Source: Oscillospiraceae bacterium (lineage in GTDB: Bacteria > Bacillota > Clostridia > Oscillospirales > Oscillospiraceae). From it: DNA of 64,000 nt. The notes under the pieces were generated by a model, which had not been told where the DNA came from, made no database searches, and saw only the letters and a list, made by a program, of their open reading frames with translations. Position 1 is the first letter of the stretch. Each line of letters starts with the position of its first letter. A program made the position numbers and the translations under genes. The stretch is from assembly GCA_015068165.1 (NCBI GenBank), contig SVKZ01000001.1:39437-103436 (forward strand). Reading direction: 5' to 3'. Of the stretch, positions 60,556 through 64,000 are shown one piece after another.

Positions 60556-61425
60556 TTAGTTGTTGCGGTCTATCAGGCTCTGGGCAAGAGAGAGCATATA
60601 GCTGTTGTTTTCAAAGAAGAACAGGCAATCCATTGCCGCGGCAGTTTGGGATTTTATCATCCCCTCACAAATCTCCAGTCCGTGGAGGCTTAGAAAGGTA
60701 TTTTTGCCTGCGTCTGTACCGACGGTCTTTCCCATAGCCTCCGTTGTGCCAATCACATCTAAAATATCGTCCCGGATTTGGAAAGCAAGGCCCAAGTGCC
60801 GGGCAAATTTCCCAGCCCAAAGGACTTGCTCCTCGCTACCGCCGCCGGCAAGCACGCCAAGGACACAGGCGGCTTTTATCAGTGCGCCGGTCTTGCGCTC
60901 CTGGATGTTCAATACCTCCTGCTCGGTGCATTCCCTATCGTCACTTTGAATATCCAAGGTCTGACCGCCGACCATACCCAAGCATCCGGCATATTCCGCA
61001 AGAACCTGAGTCGCCCGAATGCGAACTTCTGCGCTGTAGGGTGCGGAGGCGATCAGAGAAAAGGCCTCTGTCAGGAGGGCATCTCCCGCCAGGACAGCCA
61101 TAGCTTCCCCGTAAACCTTATGATTTGTGGGCTTGCCCCGGCGCAGGTCGTCGTTATCCATACAGGGCAAATCGTCGTGAATTAAGCTGTATGTATGGAT
61201 CATTTCTACAGCGGCGGCAAAGGGTACTGCCTGCTTCCAATCTCCGCCGCACATCCGGCAAAAATCCAGTACAAAAATAGGCCGCAGACGCTTGCCACCG
61301 GCAAGGAGGCTATATTGCATGGCTTCCAGCAGTGTCTGCTGAGGTACTTTTGGGTAATTCAGGCAGTTGTCTTTCAAATAGTTCTCAATATATGCGATAT
61401 ATTCCGCAGTAAGGTTATTGCTCAT
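60556..61425 (-). CDS. ispA: Polyprenyl (farnesyl/geranyl type) diphosphate synthase
   Basis: 289 residues. First aspartate-rich motif in IHDDLPCMDNDDLRRG (DDxxxxD type) and second in QIRDDILDVIG, plus GGKRLRP and GGQTLDIQ. The inserted two residues in the first motif and the xseB-ispA gene order are typical of bacterial farnesyl diphosphate synthase. It condenses IPP with allylic diphosphates. ATG overlaps xseB by 11 nt. Confidence 0.92.
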   Translation of the reverse strand: MSNNLTAEYIAYIENYLKDNCLNYPKVPQQTLLEAMQYSLLAGGKRLRPIFVLDFCRMCGGDWKQAVPFAAAVEMIHTYSLIHDDLPCMDNDDLRRGKPTNHKVYGEAMAVLAGDALLTEAFSLIASAPYSAEVRIRATQVLAEYAGCLGMVGGQTLDIQSDDRECTEQEVLNIQERKTGALIKAACVLGVLAGGGSEEQVLWAGKFARHLGLAFQIRDDILDVIGTTEAMGKTVGTDAGKNTFLSLHGLEICEGMIKSQTAAAMDCLFFFENNSYMLSLAQSLIDRNN

Positions 61426-61642
61426 AGGGTAAGGTCTCCTCTGTAGGCGTCCCGTCCGTGCCTGGGACGATTTTTTTGACGGTAAGTTCAGCTTCGTCTA
61501 AAAGCTTTCCGCAACTGGATACCAGCTCTGTGCCCTCCTGGAAGAGTTTTAAGGATTCTTCCAAGGGAACATCGCCTTTTTCCAGGGTGCGGACGATTTG
61601 TTCTAAACGAATCATATTTTCTTCAAAGCTTTTCTTAGCCAT
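61415..61642 (-). CDS. xseB: Exodeoxyribonuclease VII small subunit
   Basis: 75 residues from ATG 61642, overlapping xseA by 8 nt. Helical hairpin with SFEENMIRLEQIVRTLEKGD and LEESLKLFQEGTELVSSC, the XseB signature. It associates in several copies with XseA to degrade single-stranded DNA. Confidence 0.94.
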   Translation of the reverse strand: MAKKSFEENMIRLEQIVRTLEKGDVPLEESLKLFQEGTELVSSCGKLLDEAELTVKKIVPGTDGTPTEETLPYEQ

Positions 61643-62846
61643 TTTCATTCTCCTTTTCTTCAACAAAGGCCCATACATTACCATCTTCCAGACGGATGCG
61701 GATTTTGTCGCCCGTTTTCACCTGGGTTACGGAATGAATGACTGCACCCTGTCCATTTTCTGTAATCGAATACCCACGGGACAAGACCTTTAATGGGCTG
61801 AGCGCATCTAACTTGGCGGTTGCTGACAAAAATCTTGTTTTACCCCTGTTTGTCGCTCTCTCCTGCGCGGCAAACAGCCGTTGCAGCAGGTGGGTTAAAT
61901 TGTTTCTGCGGATAATAATTGCGGATTCCGGCCCTTTTAGCGCGTTACTGTCGGCTAAGGTGTTTAAGTGCCGTCTGGCAGAGGCCAGAGATTTTATCAC
62001 ACAGGTCTGCATGGACGACTGCATCGCATCCAAATTTTGCAGTAGTGCTTCCCTGTCGGGAACGGCAAGTTCTGCGCCGTTCGAGGGCGTAGCCGCACGC
62101 AAATCCGCAACAAAATCGGAAATGGTAACATCCGGCTCGTGACCAACCGCAGAAATCACAGGGATTTGGGACTGAAAAATCGCCATCGCCACCTGCTCGT
62201 CATTAAATGCCCACAAATCTTCAATGGAGCCGCCGCCTCTGCCCACTATCAGCAAATCACCCAGCTTATAGTAATTGGCATAGCGGATGGCTGATGCGAT
62301 TTCTCCGGGAGCCTCCACGCCCTGCACACGGACAGGCAGAAGTCTGACTTGTGTCAACGGATAGCGCTTGCGCAGAATGCGAAGCATATCGTGGACAGCC
62401 GCGCCCGCTTCGCTTGTAATGATGCAGACACATTTCGGATATTTGGGCAGCGGCTTCTTGTATGCCGGGTCAAAGAGGCCTTTTTCCTGCAACTTCTTCT
62501 TTAACTGCTCAAAGGCAATATACAAATCCCCTACACCGTCGGGGATCATCCCGGTACAGTAGAGCTGGTATGCGCCATCCCGTGGAAAAACGGCGATGCG
62601 TCCCATCGCCACAATTTTCATTCCGTTTTCAGGACGGAATTTAAGACCCGTGGCACTACCCCGAAACATTACGCATTTTAAGGCCGCTGTTTCGTCCTTT
62701 AGTGTAAAATAATGATGACCGGAGGGATAGACCTTATAGTTACTGATTTCACCACGAATGGCGAGACCGGTCAGATTCGGATCGCTGTCCATTCGGGTGC
62801 GGATATATTCATTTATCTGCCCAACGGACAACACATCTCTTGCCAT
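61635..62846 (-). CDS. xseA: Exodeoxyribonuclease VII large subunit
   Basis: 403 residues. N-terminal OB fold (LSVGQINEYIRTRM, AIRGEISNYKVYPSGHHYFT), the nuclease domain with ITSEAGAAVHDMLRIL, VGRGGGSIEDLWAFNDE and SAVGHEPDVTISDFVADLRA, then a coiled-coil region and C-terminal LSRGYSIT. Bidirectional single-strand exonuclease. RBS AGGATTAAA; 2 nt after the Kae1-like gene. Confidence 0.96.
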   Translation of the reverse strand: MARDVLSVGQINEYIRTRMDSDPNLTGLAIRGEISNYKVYPSGHHYFTLKDETAALKCVMFRGSATGLKFRPENGMKIVAMGRIAVFPRDGAYQLYCTGMIPDGVGDLYIAFEQLKKKLQEKGLFDPAYKKPLPKYPKCVCIITSEAGAAVHDMLRILRKRYPLTQVRLLPVRVQGVEAPGEIASAIRYANYYKLGDLLIVGRGGGSIEDLWAFNDEQVAMAIFQSQIPVISAVGHEPDVTISDFVADLRAATPSNGAELAVPDREALLQNLDAMQSSMQTCVIKSLASARRHLNTLADSNALKGPESAIIIRRNNLTHLLQRLFAAQERATNRGKTRFLSATAKLDALSPLKVLSRGYSITENGQGAVIHSVTQVKTGDKIRIRLEDGNVWAFVEEKENENG

Positions 62847-62847
62847 T

Positions 62848-63771
62848 TTAATCCTCCAAGTGTCTGTATGTTAGCGCAGCTATACCCAAGGCATTGTCTG
62901 TTGAATATTGGGGTTCGGCAAATACAGGGTTGAATTTCGCCGTTTCCTTCCGCAAAAGCGAATTGGAAGCAACACCGCCGGAAAATACAACCGGCAAGCC
63001 GGGATAAGCTTCCATTGCCTGCTGGGTTGCCTTAGAAACGGCATAAATCACACTGCGCAGAGCGTAATCCGCAGTATCCTCCGGGGTGCTTCCCTTGCTG
63101 TAGAATTGCTGAACCTTATTTTGTACGCCGGACAGGGAAAAATGCATATCCAAACATTTTACACGGAAAAATTCCCGGTTTTGCCCATTTTCGCTCAGTT
63201 TATCCAAGCTTTTTCCTGCAGGAAAAGGCAAAGACAGCATTTGACCGGTGCGATCAATGAGCTGACCGGCGGAAATATCCGTTGTACCGCCAATGATTTG
63301 GCAATCCACATTTTTACCGTTAGGCGTTACCAGCAAAAGCTCTGTTGTACCGCCGGATAAGTGCCAGGCAAGGTGGGGCGTATCTATTAGGTCCATACGC
63401 CCTGCGCTCCAAAGAGCGGCGGCCACATGCCCCTGCTGATGAGAGAAAGTGAACAGGGGTACACGAAGGGCGTCCGACAGAAGCTTTGCGTGAGAGTAGC
63501 CCACCATAAAGCAAGGCATATAGCTCCCCTCCACCGCTCTGGGCTTAGTGCTCACACCAACAGCATCAATGGTCAGGTTCTGCAAACGCGAAAACAGCCT
63601 GTCAGACAAGTCCGGCAGGCTTTTCGTATGGTGAAATACGGCATCGCTTTGACGAAGGCCCAGCTCCCCTTCCCGAACAGGAAGAAGCTGAGATATGTTT
63701 TCGCTGGAACAGCCGTCAAAGTATGCGACGGATGTAGTGTAGTTACTGGTATCAAATCCAATGACACCCAT
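62848..63771 (-). CDS. Kae1/TsaD-like protein (peptidase M22 fold)
   Basis: 307 residues, about 30 fewer than true TsaD. ASKHA fold with an N-terminal GFDTSNYTTSVAYFDG phosphate loop, a metal-binding H-x3-H in FSHQQGHVAAA, LSGGTTELLLV and VVFSGGVASNSLLR. These are TsaD hallmarks, but the KHHHH-type and VRPPRxLCTDN segments of TsaD are reduced to a short PQYSTDNALGIAA. Probably a clostridial paralogue of the tRNA t6A enzyme rather than TsaD itself. RBS AGAGGT; it overlaps the nusB end region. Confidence 0.8.
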   Translation of the reverse strand: MGVIGFDTSNYTTSVAYFDGCSSENISQLLPVREGELGLRQSDAVFHHTKSLPDLSDRLFSRLQNLTIDAVGVSTKPRAVEGSYMPCFMVGYSHAKLLSDALRVPLFTFSHQQGHVAAALWSAGRMDLIDTPHLAWHLSGGTTELLLVTPNGKNVDCQIIGGTTDISAGQLIDRTGQMLSLPFPAGKSLDKLSENGQNREFFRVKCLDMHFSLSGVQNKVQQFYSKGSTPEDTADYALRSVIYAVSKATQQAMEAYPGLPVVFSGGVASNSLLRKETAKFNPVFAEPQYSTDNALGIAALTYRHLED

Positions 63772-63773
63772 TT

Positions 63774-64000
63774 TTATACCTCTGTATTTTGTCCTCTGGC
63801 AAACGCGCCCAAAATGCCGTTTACAAACGCACCGGTGTCATCGCCGTCATATTTCTTTGCGATCCGAACTGCCTCGGAAATCGCAACACCTGTAGGAACA
63901 TCCTCCACATACAGCGCTTCATAAATGGCAAGCTGCATAATCACCCGGGCAAGCCGGGAGATGCGGGAAATGTCCCAGACGATGGAGAAATTCGCAATAT
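63774..64000 (-). CDS. nusB: Transcription antitermination factor NusB, C-terminal fragment
   Basis: The frame runs off the right edge, leaving the last 75 codons. Sequence ISRLARVIMQLAIYEALYVE, then VAISEAVRIAKKYDGDDTGA and FVNGILGAF, is the conserved C-terminal half of NusB, which binds boxA RNA in rRNA antitermination. First visible gene of the minus-strand nusB / Kae1-like / xseA / xseB / ispA operon, a common Firmicute order. Confidence 0.9.
   Translation of the reverse strand, partial: IANFSIVWDISRISRLARVIMQLAIYEALYVEDVPTGVAISEAVRIAKKYDGDDTGAFVNGILGAFARGQNTEV

Overview
The window is a chromosomal segment from an endospore-forming, low-to-moderate GC Firmicute of the class Clostridia, probably an Oscillospirales/Ruminococcaceae-type gut bacterium (the lineage is inferred from protein style and gene order). 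Evidence for spore formation is direct: spoIIR, spoVAD-spoVAE, spoIIAA-spoIIAB-sigF, yunB, a ylbJ-like gene, yqfC-yqfD, cwlD and a cotJ operon are all present. Ribosome-binding sites are strong AGGAGG types, many housekeeping promoters are canonical with TGn extended -10 elements, and two aminoacyl-tRNA synthetase operons carry T-box leaders. No phage, IS element, CRISPR array, tRNA or rRNA gene was seen.

Layout. 1-10.2 kb: end of a HAD phosphatase, a zinc-ribbon/Ig-like surface protein, a DUF378 protein, ispE, spoIIR and the addB-addA recombination nuclease. 10.2-16.3 kb: a minus-strand spoVAD-spoVAE operon ending in a tiny Asn/Gln peptide gene, then a ~200-nt highly structured RNA with its own terminator, an ABC exporter pair and a membrane-anchored polysaccharide deacetylase-like protein. 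16.3-24.6 kb: ireB and a small conserved gene, pheS-pheT under a Phe T-box (pheT is split by a frameshift), a lipoprotein, an orphan mazF, and a minus-strand comEA / response regulator / histidine kinase / GerMN lipoprotein operon. 25-38 kb: D-Ala-D-Ala carboxypeptidase, family 4 uracil-DNA glycosylase, a glycosyltransferase, T-box-valS, the spoIIA operon, pcrA, yunB and ligA. 38-52 kb: ylbJ-like, then yqfC-yqfD-phoH-ybeY-era-yqzL-recO-mutS2, a catalytic-His-less HPr, uvrC-rsmD-coaD and a phosphosugar mutase. 52-64 kb: two membrane proteins, xerD, pfkA, a SpoU methyltransferase, a second tyrosine recombinase, cwlD-radA, cotJAB-cotJC, and the nusB / Kae1-like / xseA-xseB / ispA operon.

Main themes are DNA repair and recombination (AddAB, UDG, PcrA, LigA, RecO, MutS2, UvrC, RadA, XseAB, XerD), sporulation in both compartments, and translation/RNA maturation (PheST, ValS, Era, YbeY, RsmD, SpoU methylase, NusB). 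The most unusual items are the structured RNA at 11985-12185 with a possible pseudoknot, a predicted sigma-F promoter for spoIIR built into the ispE terminator stem, the Asn/Gln peptide in the spoVA operon, the Tyr-15 HPr paralogue, the cotJA-cotJB fusion, and the broken pheT. All calls come from reading the sequence; no database search was run.
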